From contig NZ_CP032698.1 in assembly GCF_003627815.1 (NCBI RefSeq), forward strand, positions 4,154,001-4,218,000: a stretch of DNA of 64,000 nt, written 5' to 3'. The notes under the pieces were generated by a model. It saw only the letters and a program-made list of their open reading frames with translations. It searched no databases and was not told the DNA's origin. This stretch comes from Streptomyces hundungensis (GTDB lineage Bacteria; Actinomycetota; Actinomycetes; Streptomycetales; Streptomycetaceae). Position 1 is the stretch's first letter. Each line of letters starts with the position of its first letter. The position numbers were made by a program, and so were the translations under genes. This document shows, in pieces, positions 47,017-55,513 of this stretch.

Positions 47017-49503
47017 ATGGCTACGACCACACCAGCCGGTGTGCGGGGCGGCCACGCCAAGCACGGAGGGCACGCGCCGTCCGACGGTGGCGCGCCGATG
47101 ACTCACCGGCAGATCATGGAGGCGCTCTCCGGGCTGCTGCTCGGCATGTTCGTCGCCATCCTGTCCTCGACGATCGTCTCCAACGCACTGCCGCACATCA
47201 TCAGCGACCTGGGCGGCGGCCAGTCCGCCTACACCTGGGTCGTCACGGCCTCGCTGCTCGCGATGACCGCGACCACCCCGCTGTGGGGCAAGCTGTCGGA
47301 CCTCTTCAGCAAGAAGCTGCTGGTCCAGATAGCCCTGATCATCTACGTGTCCGGCTCGATCGTGGCCGGTCTGTCCCAGAGCTCGGGCATGCTCATCGCC
47401 TGCCGCGTGGTCCAGGGCATCGGCGTCGGCGGTCTCTCCGCGCTCGCCCAGATCATCATGGCCGCCATGATCTCGCCGCGTGAGCGCGGCCGTTACAGCG
47501 GTTACCTGGGCGCCACGTTCGCGGTCGCGACGGTCGGCGGCCCGCTGCTCGGCGGTCTGATCACCGACACCGACTGGCTCGGCTGGCGCTGGTGCTTCTA
47601 CGTCGGCGTGCCGTTCGCCGTCATCGCGCTCATCGTGCTCCAGAAGACCCTGAAGCTCCCCGTCGTCAAGCGGGACGTCAAGGTCGACTGGACCGGCGCG
47701 TTCCTCATCAGCGCGGCTGTCTCGCTGCTCCTGGTCTGGGTGACCTTCGCGGGCAACAAGTACGACTGGATCTCGTGGCAGACGTACGCGATGGTCGGCG
47801 GCTCGATCGTGCTCGGCGCGCTGTTCGTGCTCGCCGAGTCGAAGGCCAGCGAGCCGATCATCCCGCTGCGCCTGTTCCGCAACCGCACCATCACGCTGGC
47901 CTCGCTCGCCTCGCTCTTCGTGGGTGTCGCGATGTTCGCCGGCACGGTCTTCTTCTCGCAGTACTTCCAGCTGGCGCGCGGCCGGACGCCGACGATGTCC
48001 GGTGTCATGACGATCCCCATGATCGGCGGACTCTTCATCTCGTCCACCGTCTCGGGACAGATCATCACCAAGACCGGCAAGTGGAAGGCGTGGCTGGTCA
48101 GCGGTGGTGTGCTGGTGACGGCGGGCCTCGGTCTGCTCGGCACGATGCGCTACGACACCCCGTACTGGCACCTCGCGATCTACATGGCCCTGATGGGTCT
48201 CGGCATCGGCATGATGATGCAGAACCTGGTCCTGTGCACCCAGAACCAGGTCTCCCCCGCCGACCTCGGCTCGGCCTCCTCCGTCGTCGTGTTCTTCCGC
48301 TCCCTCGGTGGTGCGGTCGGCGTCTCGGCGCTCGGCGCGGTCATGGCCAACCGGGTCACCCACTACGTCACGGACGGGCTCACCGCGCTCGGCCCGCAGG
48401 GCGCTGCCGCCGCCAAGAGCGGTGGCGGCTCCGGGGCCATCCCGGACCTGGCGACGCTGCCCGCGCCGATCCGTACCGTCATCGAGAGCGCGTACGGGCA
48501 CGGTGTCGGCGATGTGTTCCTGTACGCGGCGCCGTGCGCGCTGCTCGCCTTCCTGATCACGCTCTTCATCAAGGAGATCCCGCTGCGTTCCCACGCCGTG
48601 GGCGCCGCCGCCGCCGCCGAGAAGACGCCGGTGGCCGAAACCCCCGCCCCGGCTGCGGGAGTCGAGGCCGCCCCGGCCGCCGCGACCCTCACCGCCCCGG
48701 TGGTGGACGCGGCCCCGGCCCCGGCTCCGGCCGTGGACGGCATCGTGGTGCGCGGCACGGTTCGCGCCGCCGAGGGGGCGCCCGTCGCCTCCGCGGCCGT
48801 CACCCTGATCTCGCTCGGCGGCAGCCAGCTCGGCCGCGCGGTGGCGGGCCCCGACGGCGGGTACGCGCTCGCCGCGCCGGGCGCCGGCAGCTACGTCCTG
48901 ATCGCGGCCGCCGACGGCTTCCAGCCGCAGGCCTCGACGATCGTGGTGGGCGCCGAGCCGCTCTCGTACGACATCCTCCTGTCCGGCACCAGTGGCCTGG
49001 TCGGTGCGGTCAAGGCCGCCGAGACCGGGGCGCCCGTCGAAGGCGCGATGGTGATCGTGACCGATGTCCGCGGCGACCTGCTGGCCACCGGGAAGTCGGG
49101 CGCCACGGGCGAGTTCACCTTCGGCGAGCTCGTTCCGGGCCAGGTCACCGTGGCGGTCAACGCGGACGGCTTCCGCCCGCTGGCCCTGCCGGTGGAGATC
49201 GCGGGCTACGGAGTGACCCGCGTCGAGGCCGCGCTCCAGGCCGGCGCGCTGGTCCAGGGCACGATCCGCGGCGGCGCCGACCGGCGCCCGCTGGCCGACG
49301 CCCGGGTCACCCTCCTGGACGCGGCGGGCAACGTGGTCGCCAACGCGACGACGGGCGAGGACGGCGCGTACGCCTTCGCCGACCTCAACTCCGGCGAGTA
49401 CACGCTGATCGCGACCGGCTACCCGCCGGTGGCCGGCTCGCTCACCGTGGCAGGGCGCGGCGTCGACGGCCACGACGTCGAACTCGCCCACCCCGGCGAG
49501 TAG
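47017..49503 (+). CDS. DHA2-type MFS drug exporter fused to three carboxypeptidase-regulatory-like domains
   Basis: The 828 residues are far longer than the usual 480-550. Residues 30-520 are a 14-span DHA2 proton antiporter (SSTIVSNALPHIISDLGG, TPLWGKLSDLF, CRVVQGIGVGGL). After an Ala/Pro linker come three similar beta domains starting near 573, 657 and 744, each with a VRGTVRAAEGAPVASAAVTL or GTIRGGADRRPLADARVTLLD opening and a GEYTLIATGYPP-like end, as in the carboxypeptidase-D regulatory fold. By topology these would lie in the cytoplasm. No frameshift is seen. Starts at ATG 47017. Confidence 0.92.
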   Translation: MATTTPAGVRGGHAKHGGHAPSDGGAPMTHRQIMEALSGLLLGMFVAILSSTIVSNALPHIISDLGGGQSAYTWVVTASLLAMTATTPLWGKLSDLFSKKLLVQIALIIYVSGSIVAGLSQSSGMLIACRVVQGIGVGGLSALAQIIMAAMISPRERGRYSGYLGATFAVATVGGPLLGGLITDTDWLGWRWCFYVGVPFAVIALIVLQKTLKLPVVKRDVKVDWTGAFLISAAVSLLLVWVTFAGNKYDWISWQTYAMVGGSIVLGALFVLAESKASEPIIPLRLFRNRTITLASLASLFVGVAMFAGTVFFSQYFQLARGRTPTMSGVMTIPMIGGLFISSTVSGQIITKTGKWKAWLVSGGVLVTAGLGLLGTMRYDTPYWHLAIYMALMGLGIGMMMQNLVLCTQNQVSPADLGSASSVVVFFRSLGGAVGVSALGAVMANRVTHYVTDGLTALGPQGAAAAKSGGGSGAIPDLATLPAPIRTVIESAYGHGVGDVFLYAAPCALLAFLITLFIKEIPLRSHAVGAAAAAEKTPVAETPAPAAGVEAAPAAATLTAPVVDAAPAPAPAVDGIVVRGTVRAAEGAPVASAAVTLISLGGSQLGRAVAGPDGGYALAAPGAGSYVLIAAADGFQPQASTIVVGAEPLSYDILLSGTSGLVGAVKAAETGAPVEGAMVIVTDVRGDLLATGKSGATGEFTFGELVPGQVTVAVNADGFRPLALPVEIAGYGVTRVEAALQAGALVQGTIRGGADRRPLADARVTLLDAAGNVVANATTGEDGAYAFADLNSGEYTLIATGYPPVAGSLTVAGRGVDGHDVELAHPGE

Positions 49504-49661
49504 TCGGGGTTGCTTCAGACCCCCGGGTGCGGCCCGCTTCGAGCGGAGGCGGTCGCGCCCGGTGTGGAAATGGGCCCCGGGGCAGGGGCGGCGGGCAGGG
49601 GACGGCCGGCCGCCCCGCCCCCGGGGCCCGACTTTTTTTCGAGGAGAGAAGAGAGAACGGG

Positions 49662-50480
49662 ATGGGACTGCGGGCACAGGTCAGGACGCGCGACGGCTGG
49701 GCGCTCTCGCACGCCGTGGTGACGATGACCGACATGACGGGCACACAGGTGCTGCGCGCCGCGGCGGCCGAGGACGGTTCGGTCGCGGCCGACGTGGCCC
49801 TCGCGCCCGGCCCGTACACGGTGATCGTGACGGCCGTCGGATACGCGCCGGCCGCCTCCACGGCGCTGGTGACGGCGAGCGGCCGGGCCTCGGTCGGCAC
49901 GGTGGTACTGGCCCGGCAGGGCGGCGTCGAGCTGCCGCCGCCGGGCCCCTGGACGATCGACCCGGCGCACTCGTCGGTCGGCGCGGTCGCCCAGCACCTG
50001 GGGATCTCCAGCGTGCACGGCCGCTTCGGGGAGTTCGGCGGGCGCATCGAGATCGCCGAGGACCTGGAGAAGTCGCGGGTCGAGGCGGTCATCGGCGCGG
50101 CGTCCATCGACACGGGCAACGCGATGCGGGACGGGCATCTGAAGTCGCCGGACTTCCTCGACGTCGAGCGCTTCCCCGAGATCACCTACCGCAGCACGGG
50201 CCTGACCCCGGCGGGCCCCGACCGCTGGACGGTCCACGGCGAACTCGCCCTGCACGGAGTACTCCGCGAGGTCGACCTCGACCTCACCTACCTCGGCACG
50301 GGTCCCGACCCGTGGGGCGGGGTGCGGGCGGCGTACCGGGCGACGGCGGAGCTGCGGCGCGAGGATTTCGCGATGAATTACAACCAGGTGGTGCGGGCGG
50401 GGGTTTCCGCGATCGGGACGACGCTGCGGGTGTCCCTGGACATCCAGACGGTCCAGGGGGAGGTCCTGCCGGCTGGCTGA
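49662..50480 (+). CDS. YceI-family protein with N-terminal carboxypeptidase-regulatory-like domain
   Basis: The 272 residues have two parts. Residues 1-88 are a beta domain (MGLRAQVRTRDGWALSHAVVTMTD ... PGPYTVIVTAVGYAPA) like those on the preceding exporter. Residues 95-270 are a YceI lipocalin-like barrel (PWTIDPAHSSVGAVAQHLGISSVHGRFGEFGG, FPEITYRSTGL, RREDFAMNYN). YceI proteins bind isoprenoids or fatty amides. There is no signal peptide, unlike E. coli YceI. GAGGAGAG precedes ATG 49662. Probably in one operon with marR and the exporter. Confidence 0.9.
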   Translation: MGLRAQVRTRDGWALSHAVVTMTDMTGTQVLRAAAAEDGSVAADVALAPGPYTVIVTAVGYAPAASTALVTASGRASVGTVVLARQGGVELPPPGPWTIDPAHSSVGAVAQHLGISSVHGRFGEFGGRIEIAEDLEKSRVEAVIGAASIDTGNAMRDGHLKSPDFLDVERFPEITYRSTGLTPAGPDRWTVHGELALHGVLREVDLDLTYLGTGPDPWGGVRAAYRATAELRREDFAMNYNQVVRAGVSAIGTTLRVSLDIQTVQGEVLPAG

Positions 50481-50529
50481 GCCCGCGCCGCCCTCCCGGG
50501 GGGGGTGGGGGGCGCTGGCGGGCCTGCGT

Positions 50530-50850
50530 GCCGCAGAGCTGTCCGCGCAGTTCCCCGCGCCCCTAAACCCTCGCGCAGTTCCTCGCGCCCCCAAGAAACC
50601 CCGTTTTCGTCTGCGGGCCGTGCGGGGCTGGTCGCGCAGTTCCCCGCGCCCCTAACTACTCGGCGCTGGCCAGCACCTCAGCCTGTCATGGGGGTCCCCC
50701 CTGGCCCTTAAGGCCTTGGGGGAGATTGAGGACGAGCGCCCTTAAGGCGCGATACGGGGTCTGGGGCAGAGCCCCAGGAGGCCCGGGCCATCCAACCCTG
50801 CGCCTACGGGCGGGCGGGTGGGAAAACGCGTCGGGGTCTGGGGCGGAGCC
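50530..50850. repeat. Composite intergenic repeat, locus 4 (inverted)
   Basis: The same modules appear in reverse order and orientation between convergent stops (50480 and 50880): three units ending TGCGCAGTTCCCCGCGCCCC or close variants, then GAGGACGAGCGCCCTTAAGGCGC, then GGGGTCTGGGGCAGAGCCCC and GGGCGGGCGGGTGGG. A ribosome-site-free insertion (GTCATGGGGGTCCCCCCTGG) sits inside. Confidence 0.9.
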
Positions 50851-50879
50851 CCAGGGGGTTGGGGGCCGGCCCCCAACCC

Positions 50880-51665
50880 CTAGGCGCGGCCCGCAGGGCG
50901 TAGGGCTTCGATGCCCGCGATCAGCAGGGACAGCGCGAAGTCGAAGTCCCGCTGACGCATGTCCACCACCGTCTCCCCACCCCGCGCCGCCATCAACTCC
51001 GCCGCATCCGCGAACTGCTCCCGATACTCCGGCCGCTCCACCAACGCCCCCATCGCCGAGGCGAAGTACTCGTCCTGGGTGAGCCCGGCATCCGCGCAGC
51101 GCTTCACGAACGTGCCCTCGATCGTGCCGAACCCGTACACGAACTGGAAGACCGCCGCGAGCCCGCCCATCTGCCCGTGCGGCGGGAGCCCGGTGCGCGC
51201 CATGATGCGCTGGGCGGTGCGCGAGAAGGCCATGGAGTGCGGCCCGATGTTGAGGTAGCGCCCGACCAGCGCGGACGCCCAGGGGTGGCGGACGAAGGCC
51301 GCACGATAGCCGACGGCGACCGCGCGGAGCTGATCGCGCCAGTCGGCCGCCTCGTCCGCCGCGTCGGGCAGGTCGACCTCCGCGAACACCGCGTCGAGGG
51401 CGAGTTCGAGGAGGTCGTCCTTGGTGTCGACGTACCAGTAGAGGGACATCGCGGTGACGCCGAGCTCGCCCGCCAGGCGCCGCATGGAGAACTTGGCGGC
51501 GCCCTCGGCGTCGAGCAGCCGTACGGCCTCGGCGGTGATCCGGTCCCGGTCGAGCGCGGGCCCGCCCTCGGCCGGCTCCGCGCGCCGCACCCGGTGGCCC
51601 GCCTTGCTGCCGAGCCACACGCTGGTACGCGCCGCATCCTTGCTACGGTCCGCCGCCGACACCAT
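50880..51665 (-). CDS. TetR-family transcriptional regulator
   Basis: The 261 residues have a TetR helix-turn-helix (DRITAEAVRLLDAEGAAKFSMRRLAGELGVTAMSLYWYVDTKDDLLELAL) after a 50-residue basic leader, and a TetR_C_1-like ligand domain. It lies 69 bases after the MFS exporter gene on the same strand, forming an exporter-regulator operon. Three related dyads before the exporter are its likely operators. ATG 51665 follows GAGGAGG. Confidence 0.93.
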   Translation of the reverse strand: MVSAADRSKDAARTSVWLGSKAGHRVRRAEPAEGGPALDRDRITAEAVRLLDAEGAAKFSMRRLAGELGVTAMSLYWYVDTKDDLLELALDAVFAEVDLPDAADEAADWRDQLRAVAVGYRAAFVRHPWASALVGRYLNIGPHSMAFSRTAQRIMARTGLPPHGQMGGLAAVFQFVYGFGTIEGTFVKRCADAGLTQDEYFASAMGALVERPEYREQFADAAELMAARGGETVVDMRQRDFDFALSLLIAGIEALRPAGRA

Positions 51666-51734
51666 CGCCGCCCTCCTCTGGCCTAGGTTCTCGCACCCCC
51701 TCAAGGGCCTTGGGGGATCGCACCCCCGACGATG

Positions 51735-53249
51735 CTATGCGGCGGGAGCCGCTCCGGCGGGTGCGGGCGCCGATCGTTCGGCGCGGTGCAGCAGGACCGC
51801 CGCGAGCAGTCCGCCCGCGAGCACCGCCACCGCGCCCACCAGCTGGCTGGTCTCCAGGCCGGAGGCGAACGCGTCGGCGATCCTGCCCCGTTCCGCGTCG
51901 TCCCGGGCGGCGCCGAGGGCCGCGGGCAGCGAGGCCGCGGCCACCGGCGCGAGCGCCGCGAACCGGGAGTTCAGGACCGCGCCGAGCACCGCCACGCCGA
52001 GCCCGTTGCCGAACTCGCCCAGCGTGCCGTTCACGCCCGCGCCCACCCCGGCCTTCTCCGGCGGGATCGCGCTCATGATGGCGTTGGCCATGGCCGGCAT
52101 GGACAGCGCGATGCCCGCGCCCATGACGACCAGGCCGAGCAGTGTGCCGCCGTAGCTGTGTGCGCCGAGCAGCGCGATCGAGGCGAGCCCGGCCGCGTTC
52201 GCGGTCATGCCGATCGCTATGGCGCGCGGGGTGCCGACCTTGGTGACCAGCTTCGCCCCGACGCCCGTCATGTTCAGCGCGACGACGCTGAGCGCGAGCG
52301 GCGCGGTCCGCAGCCCCGCCTCCAACGGACCGTATCCGAGGACGAATTGGAGGTGCTGGGTGAGCAGGAACAACGAGCCGCCCATGCCGAAGGCGACCAG
52401 GATCGACCCGGCGACCGCGCCGATGAACCTCTGGTTGCGGAAGAAGTGCATGTCCAGCATGGGGTGCTCGATGGACAGTTCCCACCGTACGAAGGCCGCG
52501 AGGAACACCGCGCCGACGCCCGCGGAGACCAGCACATGGGTGGAGAGCCAGCCGTGGCCCGGCCCGGAGATGATCGCGTAGACCACGCCGGTCATGCCGA
52601 TCGTGGAGAGCAGCGCCCCGAGCAGGTCGGGCCGCTCCCCCTGCGGGTTCTTCGACTCCGGTACGAGCGTGATCACGGCGACCAGTCCGAGCACCGCCAC
52701 CGGGATGTTGACCAGGAAGATCGCGCCCCACCAGAAGTGGTCGAGCATGACCCCGCCGATGAGCGGCCCGGCCGCGAAGCCCAGGGAGTTGACGGTGGCC
52801 CAGATGCCGATGGCCTTGATCCGGGACGCGTCGTCGAAGATCTGCACGACGACGGCGAGCGTCGTGGTCATGAGCAGCGCCCCGCCGATGCCCATCCCCG
52901 CGCGGGCCGCGATGAGCTGCCCCGAGTTCTGCGCGAGGCCGGCCGCCAGCGAGCCGATGCCGAAGAGGGCGAGCCCCGCCGCGAGCATCTTCTTGCGCCC
53001 GTATCGGTCGGAGGCGCTGCCCGCGGTCAGCAGCAGCCCGGACTGGACGAGCGAATAGGCGTTGATCATCCACTGGATGTCGGCGGTGGACGCGCCCAGC
53101 GAGGTGGTGAGGGAGGGGATGGCGACATTGAGGACGGTGTTGTCGAGCAGCACCGTCAGCTGGGCCACGCACACGACGCCGAGGATCAACCAGCGCTGCG
53201 GATGCCCGGTGGGGGTGGTGGTGGAGTTCTCGGCGGTCGTGGCCGTCAT
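51735..53249 (-). CDS. DHA2-type MFS drug exporter
   Basis: The 504 residues have the 14-span layout: VVCVAQLTVLLDNTVLNVAIPSL with the D-NTVLNVA motif C-like signature in span 1, GSASDRYGRKKML between spans 2 and 3, and ARAGMGIGGALLM. It resembles EmrB/QacA exporters. It is the first gene of an operon with the TetR regulator. ATG 53249 follows CGAGGAG. Confidence 0.92.
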   Translation of the reverse strand: MTATTAENSTTTPTGHPQRWLILGVVCVAQLTVLLDNTVLNVAIPSLTTSLGASTADIQWMINAYSLVQSGLLLTAGSASDRYGRKKMLAAGLALFGIGSLAAGLAQNSGQLIAARAGMGIGGALLMTTTLAVVVQIFDDASRIKAIGIWATVNSLGFAAGPLIGGVMLDHFWWGAIFLVNIPVAVLGLVAVITLVPESKNPQGERPDLLGALLSTIGMTGVVYAIISGPGHGWLSTHVLVSAGVGAVFLAAFVRWELSIEHPMLDMHFFRNQRFIGAVAGSILVAFGMGGSLFLLTQHLQFVLGYGPLEAGLRTAPLALSVVALNMTGVGAKLVTKVGTPRAIAIGMTANAAGLASIALLGAHSYGGTLLGLVVMGAGIALSMPAMANAIMSAIPPEKAGVGAGVNGTLGEFGNGLGVAVLGAVLNSRFAALAPVAAASLPAALGAARDDAERGRIADAFASGLETSQLVGAVAVLAGGLLAAVLLHRAERSAPAPAGAAPAA

Positions 53250-53264
53250 GGCGGCTCCTCGCTC

Positions 53265-53321
53265 CTTATACGGTGTAAGGGCTGTCTTGTACACCGTAAA
53301 GGAGTTCTTCTACGCCGTAAA
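53265..53321 (-). promoter_or_regulatory. Three stacked TetR-type operator sites
   Basis: CTTATACGGTGTAAG (53265-53279), TTGTACACCGTAAA (53287-53300) and TTCTACGCCGTAAA (53308-53321) share the half-site TTTACGGTGTA in either orientation, about 21 bases apart, just before the exporter start. Two turns of helix spacing fits side-by-side dimers. Confidence 0.75.
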
Positions 53322-53356
53322 GTGAATTCGCGTGACCACCTCCCCCGGTGCGGGCC

Positions 53357-55513
53357 TCAGCCCGCCGCCACCGGTGACGTCAGGTCGTAGAACGTGGCGG
53401 TGCCGACCGTCACCTTCTTGAAGGACGACTCGACCCAGCTGCTGATGGAGCTGCCCCCGGACTGACCGCCCCGACCGCCACCGCCGCCGCCCATCATTCC
53501 GCCGCCGCTGGAGACGAAGTAGTGGATCTTCCCGTCCGCGACGTACCGCTTGAACTGCGCCAACGTCGGTGAGGGGTCGCTGCCGTTGAAGCCGCCGATC
53601 GCCATCACGGGCTCCGCGGTGGCGAGTTGGTAGCTCGCGGCGTTCTGCGAACCGATGGCGGCCGCGGCCCAGGTGTACTGATCCGCGTTCTTCCGCAGGA
53701 GCGCCTCGGCATCGGCGCCCACCTCGGCGCCGTCCAGCAGACCGCCCATCCCTCCGCGAGCGGTGCGGCCGCCCTGACCGTCCTGGCCGGGTGAGGCGGG
53801 TGCGTTGGGCGTGGTGGGTGTGGTGGGTGGCAGGCCCGGAGTGCCGTTCTGTCCCGCGCCCGGCGCCCCGCCGAACCGCGTCCGTCCACCGCCGCCACCA
53901 GGCCCGCCCCCACCCGGTCCGCCGCCCGCAGGGCCTCCGCTCGCCCCGGCCGGGCCCGCCGTCACGATCGAGCCGGTGTGCCCGGTCTCCAGGGTGCTCA
54001 CCGTGTACGCGGCGGGACCGGCCAGCGCGACCGCGAAGCCGAGCCCCGCTACACCGACGGCGAGCCGACGGTTCAGCCGACCCGTCAGCGCGAGGCCGAC
54101 CGCCGCCGCGAGCCCGCCGATCAACACCGCCCAGCGCAGCCACGGCAGATAATCCGGGGTGCGCCCAAGCAGCACGTACGACCAGAGGGCCGTGCCCGCC
54201 ACCGTCACTCCGAGCGTGAGGGCCGCCCCGATGCGCGCCCGTTCCTCCCACAGCACCGTGACGCCCATGCCGACGAGCGCCGCGATGAAGGGCGCCAGGG
54301 CCACCGTGTAGTACTGGTGGAAGATCCCGGCCATGAAACTGAAGACCCCGGCGGTCGTCAGGAGCGCCCCGCCCCAGGCGAGGAACGCGGCCCGCGCGGT
54401 GTCGGTGCGCCCGGCCTTCCAGGTGATGACCAGACCCGCGACCAGCAACAGCAGGGCGGCGGGCAGCAGCCAGGAGATCTGGCCGCCGATCTCGGAGTTG
54501 AACATCCGGCCGATGCCGGTCTCGCCCCAGCCACCGCCACCACGGCCGCCCGCCCGCATTCCGGCCGGGAGTTCCATGCCCGCGGGCAGCTCCATGCCGC
54601 CGGGCCGGGCACCGCCGCCGACACTGCCCGTCTCGTCGCCGCTGAGCCGCCCGAGCCCGTTGTAGCCGAAGGTGAGCTCGATGAACGAGTTGTGCTGGGA
54701 GCCTCCGATGTACGGCCGGGACGACTTCGGCCACAGCTCCACGACCGCCACCCACCATCCGCCCGATACCACCAACACGCCTGTCGCCAGGGCGAGTTGA
54801 CCGAGCCTGCGCCGCACCGAGGTGGGCGCGCACACGGCGTACAGCAGCGCGAGCGGCGGCAGGATCAGGAAGGCCTGGAGCGTCTTCGTCAGGAACGCGA
54901 AGCCGATCGCGACCCCGGCCCACACCAGCCACTTCGTACGGGCCCCCTCCAGGGCACGCAGCACGCAGTACACGGTGACCGTCATCAGGAACGCGAGCAG
55001 GGCGTCCGGATTGTTGAAGCGGAACATGAGCGCGGCGACGGGCGTCAGGGCCAGCACCGCGCCGGAGATCAGCCCCGCCGCCGCGCTGAACCGGCGCCGC
55101 ACCGCCGCGTACAGGACGGCGACCGTGCCCACGCCCATCAGCACCTCGGGCAGCAGGATCTGCCAGGAGCCGAGGCCGAAGAGGCGTACGGACAGGGCCA
55201 TCGGCCACAGCGCCGCCGGGGGCTTGTCCACGGTGATCGCGTTGGCGGCGTCCAGCGAACCGAAGAAGAACGCCTTCCAGCTCTCGCTGCCCGCCTGGAC
55301 GGCCGCCGAATAGAAGGAGTTGGCGTACCCGGAGGCGCCGAGGTTCATCAGGTACGCGACGCAGGTGGCGGCGAGCAGCGCGAGGAGCGCGGGCCGCGCC
55401 CAGGCCGGGTCGTCGGGCCGGCCGCGCCACAACCGGGCCGGGGCACCCCGACGACGCCGGGCCGCCGCGACCCCCTCGCGCGGATCGGCCTGCGGGGAGG
55501 AGGTCGTGGTCAT
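53357..55513 (-). CDS. Glycosyltransferase family 39 membrane protein (YkcB/ArnT-like)
   Basis: The 718 residues have about eleven membrane spans in the first 530 (ASGYANSFYSAAVQAG and TVDKPPAALW form the outside loop with the catalytic acidic residues; MFRFNNPDALLAFLM is family-typical), then a Gly-rich linker and a C-terminal outside domain of about 140 residues (ADAEALLRKNADQYTWAAAAIGSQNAASYQLAT). Such enzymes move a polyprenyl-phosphate sugar to an acceptor outside the membrane. ATG 55513 overlaps the GT2 stop by four bases. Confidence 0.9.
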   Translation of the reverse strand: MTTTSSPQADPREGVAAARRRRGAPARLWRGRPDDPAWARPALLALLAATCVAYLMNLGASGYANSFYSAAVQAGSESWKAFFFGSLDAANAITVDKPPAALWPMALSVRLFGLGSWQILLPEVLMGVGTVAVLYAAVRRRFSAAAGLISGAVLALTPVAALMFRFNNPDALLAFLMTVTVYCVLRALEGARTKWLVWAGVAIGFAFLTKTLQAFLILPPLALLYAVCAPTSVRRRLGQLALATGVLVVSGGWWVAVVELWPKSSRPYIGGSQHNSFIELTFGYNGLGRLSGDETGSVGGGARPGGMELPAGMELPAGMRAGGRGGGGWGETGIGRMFNSEIGGQISWLLPAALLLLVAGLVITWKAGRTDTARAAFLAWGGALLTTAGVFSFMAGIFHQYYTVALAPFIAALVGMGVTVLWEERARIGAALTLGVTVAGTALWSYVLLGRTPDYLPWLRWAVLIGGLAAAVGLALTGRLNRRLAVGVAGLGFAVALAGPAAYTVSTLETGHTGSIVTAGPAGASGGPAGGGPGGGGPGGGGGRTRFGGAPGAGQNGTPGLPPTTPTTPNAPASPGQDGQGGRTARGGMGGLLDGAEVGADAEALLRKNADQYTWAAAAIGSQNAASYQLATAEPVMAIGGFNGSDPSPTLAQFKRYVADGKIHYFVSSGGGMMGGGGGGRGGQSGGSSISSWVESSFKKVTVGTATFYDLTSPVAAG

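Noticed and set aside
46726..49677. 983-codon minus-strand open frame opposite the MFS exporter
   Set aside because: Mirror of the exporter codons; no domain recognisable.
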